DNA of 64,000 bases from Acinetobacter lactucae (lineage in GTDB: Bacteria > Pseudomonadota > Gammaproteobacteria > Pseudomonadales > Moraxellaceae): NCBI RefSeq assembly GCF_001605885.1, contig NZ_LRPE01000011.1, positions 62,001-126,000 of the forward strand. The letters run 5' to 3'. Shown piece after piece: positions 42,595 to 51,291 of the stretch (positions are counted from its first letter, which is position 1; each line of letters begins with the position of its first letter). Below the pieces are notes generated by a model, which had not been told where the DNA came from, ran no database searches, and saw nothing but the letters and a program-made list of their open reading frames with translations. The position numbers and the translations under genes were made by a program.

Positions 42595-42888
42595 TTAAGC
42601 AAAGCCTGATTGCTGTATTTCAAAATGTTCCAGACATTGCTCACACTGGTAATGCAGGGACACCATATTGTCTTGATGCTGGACGTAGAGCAGAAACATT
42701 CCACCGATCACCAAGCCAACAAAGCCACCTACCAAAGGATGAACGGGACTGCGTTTGGACAATTGCATACAGGCTGCTGCCAGAGACATCGGCGAGAATG
42801 ATGAAAGCTTTGCAAATACACCCGAAGTTGGCTCAGTCTGGCGGAGTAATGTGATGTGTAATGAATGACAGTAAGGACACTGGTGCAT
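42595..42888 (-). CDS. Small membrane protein with split zinc ribbon
   Basis: A 97-residue protein; start at the ATG 42888, which has a perfect AGGAGG seven bases upstream (the longer ORF from 42912 has none). CPYC (residues 4-7) and CEQC (about 80-83) form a zinc ribbon closed across a hydrophobic segment (LVGGFVGLVIGGMFLLYV). Function unknown; the layout is like that of the protein at 3074, with no sequence similarity beyond that. Confidence 0.65.
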   Translation of the reverse strand: MHQCPYCHSLHITLLRQTEPTSGVFAKLSSFSPMSLAAACMQLSKRSPVHPLVGGFVGLVIGGMFLLYVQHQDNMVSLHYQCEQCLEHFEIQQSGFA

Positions 42889-42914
42889 GTACTTCCTCCT
42901 AAAAAAAGGCATAA

Positions 42915-42944
42915 AAAAAGAGCCTGCGAAGTCGCAGGCTCTTG
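42915..42944 (-). terminator. Rho-independent terminator inside the DUF932 operon
   Basis: AAGAGCCTGCGA pairs with TCGCAGGCTCTT (about 42918-42929 with 42932-42943), followed by TTTTTTTA on the minus strand. It follows the gene at 42968, separating it from the two distal genes. Confidence 0.85.
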
Positions 42945-42967
42945 ATGTCTCGGTTAGATTTTCTTAT

Positions 42968-43381
42968 TTAACGAGCACGCTGTTTATTTTTACAGTCAGC
43001 AACAGCTTGTGGAATAGAACGTAAACTCGGGTGACAAGGATTACTTCGCCCCGGAATATAAATACCTCCAAACTTTCGAGGTTTTACCCCAATAAATCGG
43101 ACAAAAGTTCGATGGCTACTATATGGAATCCTTGCCTCACTCATTGCATTATGGACAGTAGCATTACTCAGTGCCAAAACCTGTTCACACTCATTGAACA
43201 TAGATACTTTAAAGGTTCTTTGGACTCCACTTTTTAGAACACCGCGATACGTACAGTTCACTTGCCCTGAATAGCCTTGTTGTTGAATTAAATAGGCGGG
43301 TACTTCATGTGACTGTAAATCCAATGCATAAGTTGAAATGCTTATAGCTGCAAATCCAATACCTAGAAATAGTTTTTTCAT
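42968..43381 (-). CDS. Periplasmic hypothetical protein
   Basis: A 137-residue protein with signal peptide MKKLFLGIGFAAISISTYA (cut about residue 19) and four cysteines in the mature part (around 43, 64, 116 and 129). The mature protein is basic. Family not recognised; such small secreted proteins are common in Acinetobacter integrative-element operons. Co-directional with its neighbours, with a strong terminator after it. Confidence 0.6.
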   Translation of the reverse strand: MKKLFLGIGFAAISISTYALDLQSHEVPAYLIQQQGYSGQVNCTYRGVLKSGVQRTFKVSMFNECEQVLALSNATVHNAMSEARIPYSSHRTFVRFIGVKPRKFGGIYIPGRSNPCHPSLRSIPQAVADCKNKQRAR

Positions 43382-43408
43382 TTCAATTTCTCTTTATCGA
43401 ATAAGTCA

Positions 43409-44125
43409 TTAAATTTCTTTTTGATTTGGTTGATAGCAAGGGATAAATTCTTCATAGATTTCCTTACCTGTTTTCTTATTAATTACAACCTGATACCAAC
43501 TACATTGATATCGTGCCGAGGTAACAACCGCACGGTATAAGTATCCATCGCTGCCGAGATCCATCCACCCTTCCATAGCAACCACAACATCCGATACATT
43601 TGGTCGAGCAAAAACTTCATTGGCAAAGGTCGGCAGATTGGCTTGGATAAAAGCAGACATTTTCTTGACTGTTGCAGGTGCTTGATCAACTCGCTGCAAT
43701 CCATAGGCAATAGGATCATCTGTCATATCTAAGCCTTCGTGATACTCGGCATCAATTTGTGCAAGAAGTTGAGCATTATTGAGTTTCTTATAACCAGGTG
43801 CGCTAAAGTCAGGAAAACCTAGTTCAGGATAGACTTCTCCAGTACCACTACCTTGCAGAATATTTCCATTGAGCTGACTAGAAACATGTTTGACTTTAAC
43901 CGGCTCATTTTTTGTTTCTGGTTCTGCCACAACTTCAGCTTCACTCAATTCATTTACAGGTTCAGATACTGCGGCTTTCTCAATGACTTGTGTGGGAACT
44001 TTCACTTCTGATTTAGGTTTAAGTAACTTGTCATAGCCGACCCATCCTGCAAGTACCACAACAAGTGCAGATAAAACGCCAATAATAAAAGTCTGGGTAT
44101 GGGTATTGTTAGGTTGTGTTGTCAT
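43409..44125 (-). CDS. Membrane-anchored hypothetical protein with TonB-like linker
   Basis: A 238-residue protein; the ATG at 44125 (GGGGGA upstream) is preferred over 44149. One N-terminal membrane segment (IIGVLSALVVVLAGWVGY), then a Lys/Glu/Pro/Val-rich linker (about residues 35-80), then a globular domain rich in aromatic residues. The tail has two cysteines (CSWYQVVINKKTGKEI, IPCYQP). Single-pass protein with the domain in the periplasm. Function unknown. Confidence 0.6.
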   Translation of the reverse strand: MTTQPNNTHTQTFIIGVLSALVVVLAGWVGYDKLLKPKSEVKVPTQVIEKAAVSEPVNELSEAEVVAEPETKNEPVKVKHVSSQLNGNILQGSGTGEVYPELGFPDFSAPGYKKLNNAQLLAQIDAEYHEGLDMTDDPIAYGLQRVDQAPATVKKMSAFIQANLPTFANEVFARPNVSDVVVAMEGWMDLGSDGYLYRAVVTSARYQCSWYQVVINKKTGKEIYEEFIPCYQPNQKEI

Positions 44126-44217
44126 GATGCTTCCCCCTTTCGGTTTCATGAAATTGCTTCATTCATGAGAGCAATTCGTCAGCTCTCTCATTGAGGTAAT
44201 ATGTATTTAAAATTTCT

Positions 44218-44466
44218 TTATTTATGATTTTCCCGATTGAGGTCAGCCTGATCAAAAGCAGGGACTTCATCTTTGTCACTAATGCTTGTCACTGCTGTAT
44301 TATCAGTACTGATTGAATGGCTGCGAGTCGGTTCAAGCATCTGTTCGTTTTGTTCATCCTGAGCACGGTCATAGGCATAAAACAATGCAAATGACAGAAT
44401 GAAAATCACCACATAAGCTGTGTACCATTTCCAGTGCTGTTTGAGCCGTTGGGTATTGATCTTCAT
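44218..44466 (-). CDS. Small single-pass membrane protein
   Basis: An 82-residue protein: basic N-terminus, one membrane segment (YTAYVVIFILSFALFYAY, about residues 17-34) and an acidic tail. Begins three bases after the J-domain gene stop codon. Function unknown. Confidence 0.6.
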   Translation of the reverse strand: MKINTQRLKQHWKWYTAYVVIFILSFALFYAYDRAQDEQNEQMLEPTRSHSISTDNTAVTSISDKDEVPAFDQADLNRENHK

Positions 44467-44469
44467 CGG

Positions 44470-45543
44470 CTACACTCCTAGATAGGCCTTTAATACAGCT
44501 CTGGCCTGATTGAGTTGTTGAGCTTGTTGCTCAATAAGCTGCCGTACGGATTCAGGTAAGCTTTGGTATTTATCGGGGTGGAAATCTGCCATCTTTTTGC
44601 GGTAAGCAGCTTGCAGGGTTTGTTCACTCAATACGTGAGGTTGAATATCAAGAAGTTGACATGCCTGTCGTTGCTCATCATTCAAATCAGGAGTTCTTTT
44701 CTTATTTTGTTCTTCTGCTAAACATTGATAGATAATTTTGACGAGGTCTGGAAAGACTGCCCTAGAGACGTTAGTTACTCGGCATAAATGAGTCATGAAC
44801 AAATCAGCCTGCTCCTGCTCAACTTGTCCCAGTGCCATGGCATAGACCAGTTGCTCAATCATCTCCCTACGAAAGTTATAGGCAAGACTATCTTTCAGGT
44901 CTGCCAGACGATGCAACAAGTCGTCATAATCGAAGCTCATTTGTTCACTCAGTAGTTTCTCGACATACTGATGCACGGTCTGATCATTCAATTTAGTAAA
45001 ATGATCGGATACAACTTCTTTTGATCTGGCATTCCACTGCCTCGTATTAAAGGTAATAAAATAGGCAAACAGATCAATCACGATCTGCATCTCGGCATCA
45101 ATTCTTACAACTTTCTGATGAGTGCCTTGTCTACCATGTTGCCCCTGACAACATTCCTTTAGGAAGGCAACTAGGGTTCTCACAACACCTTTATCCAGTT
45201 GAGTAAAGTTCAGTTCATTCTGACCATTGATCATAATGGAACTGGTGATCATTCCAATATCAGCCTCTACCCACTGAATATGTTCAAACAGATGGGCTTG
45301 TTCATCCTCAAAGCTGGCTTTGTAAAATATCCCTTTTGCCGTGAGGCACATCCCGACTTTGGCACTGCCAAACACCGTGTCATCAATCAACATCAATACA
45401 TCGTTAGGACTGACGCTATGAGGAAGATAAGTCATAGCACCTTGTAGCTTCTTATTAGGAATGACTGGCGCAAAATAGATATTATCGCTACTTCGTAATA
45501 AGGGCACCCACTGACTTTGCTGGATTCGATCCGATATGCTCAT
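44470..45543 (-). CDS. Protein with C-terminal J domain (DnaJ-like)
   Basis: A 357-residue protein. The last ~60 residues are a J domain: ACQLLDIQPHVLSEQTLQAAYRKKMADFHPDKYQSL with the HPD tripeptide at about residue 332. Three consecutive ATGs occur (45549, 45546, 45543); AGGGG at 45552-45556 gives the best spacing to the last. The long N-terminal part has a MSLNDVLMLIDDTVFGSAK-like sensor fold (NDVLMLIDDTVFGSAKVG) and a TerB-like helical centre, but I do not assign it. J domains recruit DnaK to a client; here the client may be an island product. Confidence 0.8.
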   Translation of the reverse strand: MSISDRIQQSQWVPLLRSSDNIYFAPVIPNKKLQGAMTYLPHSVSPNDVLMLIDDTVFGSAKVGMCLTAKGIFYKASFEDEQAHLFEHIQWVEADIGMITSSIMINGQNELNFTQLDKGVVRTLVAFLKECCQGQHGRQGTHQKVVRIDAEMQIVIDLFAYFITFNTRQWNARSKEVVSDHFTKLNDQTVHQYVEKLLSEQMSFDYDDLLHRLADLKDSLAYNFRREMIEQLVYAMALGQVEQEQADLFMTHLCRVTNVSRAVFPDLVKIIYQCLAEEQNKKRTPDLNDEQRQACQLLDIQPHVLSEQTLQAAYRKKMADFHPDKYQSLPESVRQLIEQQAQQLNQARAVLKAYLGV

Positions 45544-45553
45544 CATCATGCCC

Positions 45554-45703
45554 CTAGAAGAACCAGCGTATAAATATAAAAGGCCAGACTAGAGCACGCC
45601 CTAATAGATAAGTACCAGAGTAATGTCCCGGGTATTCCCAAATGCAATACAGCCAGTAACCAATGACAATCGTAAAATAGAAGGTGAAAAATGGATGTTT
45701 CAT
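45554..45703 (-). CDS. 49-residue membrane protein (short ORF)
   Basis: ATG at 45703 with AGGAA nine bases upstream opens a 49-residue frame ending at TAG 45554-45556, just before the J-domain gene. The product is hydrophobic and aromatic-rich with two membrane segments (FTFYFTIVIGYWLYCIW and ALVWPFIFIRWFF). An overlapping 70-residue frame (45546-45758) lacks a Shine-Dalgarno and reads less like a protein. Tight coupling to the next gene favours the short one. Confidence 0.6.
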   Translation of the reverse strand: MKHPFFTFYFTIVIGYWLYCIWEYPGHYSGTYLLGRALVWPFIFIRWFF

Positions 45704-45807
45704 GATCAATATTCCTAAATTGAGTTGCATAACCCCTTCCCGTTGCCCAGACAGGCAACAGGAAATGAGTGATTCAATGATTTGCTTAAGGCTTTAAATA
45801 TCTGGTG

Positions 45808-46068
45808 TTAGAGTTTGTCCACGCATTGCTGACCTGACTGATACATCACACGGTCTAGATCATTTGGGAGATAGCTCATACGTTCAATCTGGCGCATGAC
45901 GGTTTTTCCATAGTGTTCTTCGACCTTGTCATAGACACAGGAACAATAACTACGACTGCCACCCATGTTGTAACAGCCCTGCTTGACTCCCTTTTCAAAC
46001 TGGGAAGAACAGCCATGTAGAATCAGAACAATGACACCCACCACACCCATCAAAATTTTATTTTTCAT
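45808..46068 (-). CDS. Small lipoprotein
   Basis: An 86-residue protein from the ATG at 46068. Signal peptide MKNKILMGVVGVIVLILHGC ends in a lipobox (ILHGC, Cys 20). The mature part has four more cysteines (GCYNMGG, YCSCVYDK and QQCVDKL) and is probably a helical hairpin. First annotated gene downstream of RNA copy B on this strand. Function unknown. Confidence 0.65.
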   Translation of the reverse strand: MKNKILMGVVGVIVLILHGCSSQFEKGVKQGCYNMGGSRSYCSCVYDKVEEHYGKTVMRQIERMSYLPNDLDRVMYQSGQQCVDKL

Positions 46069-46204
46069 CGTTATATCCAGTGACTTGGTCATGGAGCTTA
46101 GGCTTTTTTAGGCAATACAAAGCCCTGCCACGGTGTATCTCACATGACATATTTATTAAGTTAAATTTTTAGACGAAAAAAGCTAAAGCTTGAGAAACCA
46201 GAGG

Positions 46205-46485
46205 TTCATCAAACCCTATTAAAAACTAATCAGGGGGTATAAAAAGAATATGCATAGCCAACTCCTTTATCTTGGGAGTTCTGCCAAAGCATTAGAGAAT
46301 TATGGTGGCAGAACGAAAGAGGGGTTGACGGACTGGTCTCAGAGGCCAGCACACCCAAAGGGTGTCCCCCCTCCCGTTCCACCTTAGAAGGGGGGCACGA
46401 GGGGCTAAACACTAAAAGAAAGATCTTTTAATGCTCTGAGATACGGTCCGTCAAAACCGACTGGCAATGTAGGCCAGCATGCAAA
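46205..46485 (-). ncRNA. Structured leader/antisense-type RNA, copy B (C4/CI-like candidate)
   Basis: Second copy of the element at 12735-13029. Helix 1 pairs 46328-46334 (GACGGAC) with 46447-46453 (GTCCGTC); helix 2 pairs 46338-46344 (TCTCAGA) with 46436-46442 (TCTGAGA). The corresponding strands in copy A have other bases but still pair. Other hairpins: ACACCC/GGGTGT, CCCCCC/GGGGGG, GTTCTGCCA/TGGCAGAAC. Transcribed by the promoter at 46486-46514 towards the lipoprotein-J-domain-DUF932 operon. A 60-residue ORF (46230-46412) overlaps it, as Icd/Ash ORFs overlap C4 RNAs. Assignment to C4/CI is by resemblance only. Confidence 0.7.
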
Positions 46486-46514
46486 GGATAATGCGCAACT
46501 TTGAAGGTGTCAAT
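46486..46514 (-). promoter_or_regulatory. Strong sigma-70 promoter for RNA copy B
   Basis: Minus strand TTGACA (46509-46514), 17-base spacer, TATCCT (46486-46491). Same geometry as copy A. Expected start near 46479. Confidence 0.8.
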
Positions 46515-46651
46515 GTTCTATCGACTAAGTCTTAAAGCAATTATTCTTTTTTTTTAATAGATTAAGCAGTGCTGCATTAACTAAAACTATTGTTTTATAT
46601 GCAAGAAAACTACATAGAATACGACATCTTTTATGAAATATAATTACGTTA

Positions 46652-48931
46652 TTATTGGTCAATATCACTAAATATTGAACGAACACTATTACTATTACTT
46701 TCATTCATCATATTTGCTAATGGAACACGCTTAAAGGTACTTTGCTCATCATCATCTGACCGAAATAATTCAACTCGTTCCTTTGCTATAGCTACCTCTT
46801 CAGAAAGCTCATCCAAGCGACTTTTAATTCGACGATCATATTCGCTCAAGGATTGAACCTCTTCAAGGAAAGAAGTTATGGGTTCAAACTGATCATCAAT
46901 ATCAGCATCCGGATCCGCATCATCTTCTGTTTCTAAAATTTTGGCTGGTATAGTCTCTTCCAACATAGAAATGATTTTGAGAAACGTTTTAATAAGTTCA
47001 TAAGGTCTAAAAATAGCCAAAATACTTTCATTAGATAAAAATGATACATCTAGATGAACTCTCGCAGCGTCTTCAAGCTCATCACAAATTTCTTGTCTTA
47101 TATCTTCATTTAGTAGACCTAAAGAGTGAGCTTTTGCTTTTAATAATATCTCTGCACTTCTTGAAATTCCAGTCCAATAATTCTGACTTCCCTTTCGGTT
47201 TAACAAATGCAAATCAAGTTGCAATAAACGTTTTAGGATTTCTAAAGGTATTCTTCGATTCAAGAACTGAAATAATTTTTCATTATTATTTGCTTCATTT
47301 GGCGTTTCCAATAAGCGAGCTATTAACTCATCAAAACTTGAAGCAGGAATTAATACAGCATCATTAATTTGCGAAGCACCCTCACACACTACCTCGGCTA
47401 ATAATGTATCTATTTTAACACCTCGAAGATAAAGATCTACAAGATCAGGCCTTCCGCTAAGTATACTGCTGATTGCATCAGCAAAAGTTGGATGTATAAA
47501 AGTCCAATAACGTACTCCTCTTTCCTCTCTTTGCACAATAAAGGAACCATTTAATTGCTCCAAAGCCTGAGCAATAGATGCAACTGATGTAGCATATTTA
47601 TCGGCTACAAGCTGAATTTCATTTCCCAAAATCAATAATAAACGGGAGCGTGAAAGAAAAACCAATGTCATAGCTGCTTGTTGGGGAATACCAAGTTCTT
47701 GAATAGTACCTTTTAGAAAATCTTGAGGGGATTTAATAAAACGGATAAGGTCTTCAGGTAGTTTCCTAATCGCACTTGTATAATGCGGATCCCCCAATCG
47801 CCTAGCAATTTCTGGCAGAAGATTAGGTTCTTCAGCTACCACTGAGAGATGTGGTTTAATCAAGGACTTCCAACTCTCTTTCTGTTGACCACCCTTAATA
47901 TGATTATAGAGAATTTGTTGTCGCTCTTCTGGAGATAATTGCCCAACTCTCACAACTGCTTTTTCATTAACAAACAATTGATGATTTCTAGTACCAAGAC
48001 GTAATTTTGCCTCATTCCAAATATGTGTTCTAGATGTAAGAATAAAGTGACATCCCTGATCAATTGCCGTCTTCATCTTTGGCATAAATTCAATCCAAGC
48101 ATCAACATAATCTTCTCTTAATTGATTAGGTCCAAAAGCATCATCCACCCAAAAAAGGCGATTCTGTTCATTAGGATTCCAATGCCGTCCTAACTCTAGA
48201 GGTCCATCACATTTAATACAGTCTAAATTATCAGTATCAACAGCCATGGTTGCGAGAATTGCAGCAAGCATAGATTTTCCTATGGCTGGAGCGCCTAATA
48301 ATAGAACTAGCTTGTGATCACCTAAAATTCGAACAGCTGAACGATGAGCTGCAGTCGGGACATAAACTTGTAAAGATGGTAACAAATGACCTAATAGTGC
48401 ATGTGTTTGGGTAATTACTCTTTCATCAAGAATACTTGAAAGATCACCTAATCCATAAACTCTAGGAACCAATGCACGTAATCGGGCACTGCCCCGAATT
48501 TCAGTTGTTAACCACTCACGACCAAGGACTAAAGGTTGTTCAACACCTTTAGATTTTAGTATTGTTCTAATTTTTGCTGCGACAGGCGCATCAACGCCCA
48601 TACTAGTAATAAAATAGTACGTACTAGCTCTCCCATCACGCACCAAGGTCTCAACTATTTGCAGTTCAGAAGTGATATCTCCTAGTTTTAATCGCTGATC
48701 AGGTTTACTACTAAATTTACATTGAACAGTTGCTTCACAATAGTTCTGATCAGCTGGCAACAAAAAAACAGCATCTTGCCCCCCATCCTGAGCCTCTCGA
48801 TAAATCGATACAGTACGCCCAATCGACTCAGCACAGATCTGGGCGCATAGGTCTTGAAATGCCTTCCAACCTAAAGTATGCAATGCAAAATCCGGCTGAT
48901 AGCTAGACTGATATATTGGTTGATTACGCAT
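46652..48931 (-). CDS. REase-STAND NTPase, probable anti-phage defence protein
   Basis: A 759-residue protein. Residues about 20-160 look like an Mrr/REase-type nuclease: REAQDGGQDAVFLL then EATVQCKFSS, matching D...(E/Q)xK, with a helical end (GREWLTTEIRGSARLRALVP). Residues about 200-480 are a STAND-type P-loop NTPase: LLLGAPAIGKSMLA (Walker A, about 207-220), FWVDDAFGPNQ (Walker B-like) and FILTSRTHIW (sensor). The C-terminal 280 residues are helical repeats, as in sensor parts of such proteins. It starts 11 bases after the SMC-like gene, so it is the fourth gene of the defence operon. Precise class (nSTAND3/Avs-like) is inferred. Confidence 0.75.
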   Translation of the reverse strand: MRNQPIYQSSYQPDFALHTLGWKAFQDLCAQICAESIGRTVSIYREAQDGGQDAVFLLPADQNYCEATVQCKFSSKPDQRLKLGDITSELQIVETLVRDGRASTYYFITSMGVDAPVAAKIRTILKSKGVEQPLVLGREWLTTEIRGSARLRALVPRVYGLGDLSSILDERVITQTHALLGHLLPSLQVYVPTAAHRSAVRILGDHKLVLLLGAPAIGKSMLAAILATMAVDTDNLDCIKCDGPLELGRHWNPNEQNRLFWVDDAFGPNQLREDYVDAWIEFMPKMKTAIDQGCHFILTSRTHIWNEAKLRLGTRNHQLFVNEKAVVRVGQLSPEERQQILYNHIKGGQQKESWKSLIKPHLSVVAEEPNLLPEIARRLGDPHYTSAIRKLPEDLIRFIKSPQDFLKGTIQELGIPQQAAMTLVFLSRSRLLLILGNEIQLVADKYATSVASIAQALEQLNGSFIVQREERGVRYWTFIHPTFADAISSILSGRPDLVDLYLRGVKIDTLLAEVVCEGASQINDAVLIPASSFDELIARLLETPNEANNNEKLFQFLNRRIPLEILKRLLQLDLHLLNRKGSQNYWTGISRSAEILLKAKAHSLGLLNEDIRQEICDELEDAARVHLDVSFLSNESILAIFRPYELIKTFLKIISMLEETIPAKILETEDDADPDADIDDQFEPITSFLEEVQSLSEYDRRIKSRLDELSEEVAIAKERVELFRSDDDEQSTFKRVPLANMMNESNSNSVRSIFSDIDQ

Positions 48932-48942
48932 AAAAGACCTGC

Positions 48943-51291
48943 CTAATTATTTTCACTTTGAGTTAAAGTATTTTCCTTTGCTAGACTCTGCATATTTAGC
49001 GAACAAGTCTTCAATCCTGCTTTAGTAAACCTATACCTCATATAAGATGAAATATCTTCCTCATGTGATGATAAAATAAGTTGGCAATGTCTTAATTCAC
49101 AACGAAGTAAATCTGTTAATGAAGCTATATTCACCTCATCCAATGATTGAGATGGATCATCTACTAAAATAAGAGGAATACGGGCATAAACTTTATTGAG
49201 CGATAAGAAAAAAGCTAAACTTAGAGCTGATACCTGTCCTGAACTCATTGACAAAATAGCATCGTGCTCAGATTTTTCAGCAGTAAGAAATCTTAATTGC
49301 TTACCATCTCCACTTTCAATAAATAAACCTAGACCTCGTTGATAGTTTTGAATGAGCCGACCACTATAAATGTGGAATATCAGTTCTATTTCTGAAATGG
49401 TATGATCTGCATAGATTCGTTCAACAGTTTCAAGGGTATTACGAAGTATCCTAATCTTTTCACAAGCTCTCTTTGCTGCCTCTTTTTCCTTCTGAATTTT
49501 GCGTAATAAATCCAGAGACTGTTGAAGATTTTTATTCTTTGCTTCATTACCTTTAATCCTAATATATGCAGTTTTTTCAATTAGATCTTGTTGCTTAAAG
49601 TTGTAAAAATCTTCAATAGTTTTAAAAGTAGTATTGATAATCTGTCGCCAATCATTCGGCAATGCTTCAGTCTCAACTATTTTTTCTTCTCGAATCAAAG
49701 TAATAAGGTCAATTAACCGTACATTCACAATTTCAGGATTTTCTGAATACTGGTAATTAAACATTTTACCTTTGGTCTCAAGCCGTTCCGCCAACTTATT
49801 AATCCCGACCAAACGAACTCTTTCATTTTCTAAAGCAAGGTGTAAAATTCCATTGTAATTACTCATCAAAGACTCTTCTAGCAACTGTAAATGACTACTA
49901 ATTAGAGCTAACTCTACATCCATTGAAGCAATCAGACCTACCAGAGTTTTTCCATCAACATCCAATGTATTTGCTATCTTTAATGATCTTTCTTCAATTG
50001 CCTCAAGCATAGTTTGATGTAGATGCCAATCAACTCCACAAAGAGGGCACTTTGACTCATTAGGATATAATTTATTATGCTCTTCTAGTAAGTTAGCCTT
50101 TAAGCGGATGAGATTTGCCAACACAGTGGCGTTCAAATTATTTTTTTGCTGTAGCTCATTACGTAATACAATTTGCTCCTCAAACCACCTTAGGCGCGCA
50201 GTATTCCAACCAGGAAGGGAGCTAGCTTCTTCTAAACTGATAATGATCGAACCACGTTGAATAATAGCCTTATCATGTGTAATCTGAATCAACTCTTTCC
50301 GAGTCTTATCTAAAATATCCAGTTTAGTAATATCTCGTCCGAACTTAGCTAAACTCCGTAATAAATCTGAATGCTGCTCTATATATGTTTCAATACGCTC
50401 ATTATGATATCTAATTTTTACAGCATTCTTGAGAAGCATTAGCTCTTTAAGTTTCTGTACGGACTCTAGATATTGTTCAAAAATCTCTGATGTGTAAATT
50501 GGAAAAATATTTTCTTTATCCCAATTTGGCAGTAATTCTGTAGTTGATAACTTTTTATATTCCACACTACCTAAATCAGCTTGAACCATAGATCTAAGAG
50601 ATTCACATTCTGATATTAACTTTGCTTCTCTAGCCTTACGATCTGGGTCAGTTAAATAGCTCCCAAACTTACGCTCAATGACTTTACAGTTATCAATTTC
50701 TGTCGTGATATCAGTGATATTAAATAAATTACCTAAAGCATCTTTTCTTTCATCCACCCTTGTATGCAAGAGTTGATTTTGTCCTTGCTCTAGATAGTTT
50801 AAAAAACAAAAATTTTCTCTAAAATTTTTACCGAAAAGCTCTTCAATGTATTCTTCAGTGCGTAAATTCTCTTTAGAGAAATTAGTTGAAGAAAAATCTG
50901 GCAATTCAAATAGACTAAATTGAACAAACTTATCCGCTCGATTAAGTGCTTTTTTCTTCAAGGTTTGAGCTGATGCATACCTTGCTAAAGTGACTGTGCG
51001 ATCAGAATTAAAGAACTCAATTTTGATTATTAAATCTTTCTGACCTGACCTAATGTTCCAAAAAAGATTATCTTCATAATTCTTTTTATGCCTAGTCATA
51101 ACTTTCGAGAATAAATTACCAATCCTTTTTATTTGTCCTGTAAGTAATAGTTCAATAGCATCAAATGTACTCGTCTTACCAAAACCATTCGGACCATCTA
51201 AGATTACTAACGAGGAGTTGTCGAGGTCTAAAGCAATACTCTTGAATGCTTTAAAACTTGAGATTTCAATCTTTGATATTTTCCAGTTCAT
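48943..51291 (-). CDS. SMC/Rad50-like ABC ATPase of an ABC-three-component (Lamassu-type) system
   Basis: A 782-residue ATPase. Walker A GPNGFGKT at residues 33-40; long coiled-coil arms; zinc-hook-like CPLC near residue 415 (SKCPLCGVDW); ABC signature MSSGQ about 682 and Walker B LILVDDPSQSLD about 708-719. This is the SMC/Rad50/RecF pattern, with a DDPSQSLD variant seen in ABC-3C/Lamassu systems. Third gene of the operon, overlapping the end of the middle component by 26 bases. Expected to sense phage DNA or replication structures and switch on the effector. Confidence 0.88.
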   Translation of the reverse strand: MNWKISKIEISSFKAFKSIALDLDNSSLVILDGPNGFGKTSTFDAIELLLTGQIKRIGNLFSKVMTRHKKNYEDNLFWNIRSGQKDLIIKIEFFNSDRTVTLARYASAQTLKKKALNRADKFVQFSLFELPDFSSTNFSKENLRTEEYIEELFGKNFRENFCFLNYLEQGQNQLLHTRVDERKDALGNLFNITDITTEIDNCKVIERKFGSYLTDPDRKAREAKLISECESLRSMVQADLGSVEYKKLSTTELLPNWDKENIFPIYTSEIFEQYLESVQKLKELMLLKNAVKIRYHNERIETYIEQHSDLLRSLAKFGRDITKLDILDKTRKELIQITHDKAIIQRGSIIISLEEASSLPGWNTARLRWFEEQIVLRNELQQKNNLNATVLANLIRLKANLLEEHNKLYPNESKCPLCGVDWHLHQTMLEAIEERSLKIANTLDVDGKTLVGLIASMDVELALISSHLQLLEESLMSNYNGILHLALENERVRLVGINKLAERLETKGKMFNYQYSENPEIVNVRLIDLITLIREEKIVETEALPNDWRQIINTTFKTIEDFYNFKQQDLIEKTAYIRIKGNEAKNKNLQQSLDLLRKIQKEKEAAKRACEKIRILRNTLETVERIYADHTISEIELIFHIYSGRLIQNYQRGLGLFIESGDGKQLRFLTAEKSEHDAILSMSSGQVSALSLAFFLSLNKVYARIPLILVDDPSQSLDEVNIASLTDLLRCELRHCQLILSSHEEDISSYMRYRFTKAGLKTCSLNMQSLAKENTLTQSENN

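Noticed and set aside
45546..45758. 70-residue minus-strand ORF
   Set aside because: No ribosome binding site and less protein-like than the 49-residue membrane protein in the alternative frame.
46230..46412. 60-residue ORF inside RNA copy B
   Set aside because: It shares the segment SFCHHNSLMLWQNSQ-like with a frame in copy A, but this follows from the conserved RNA. Not listed as a gene.
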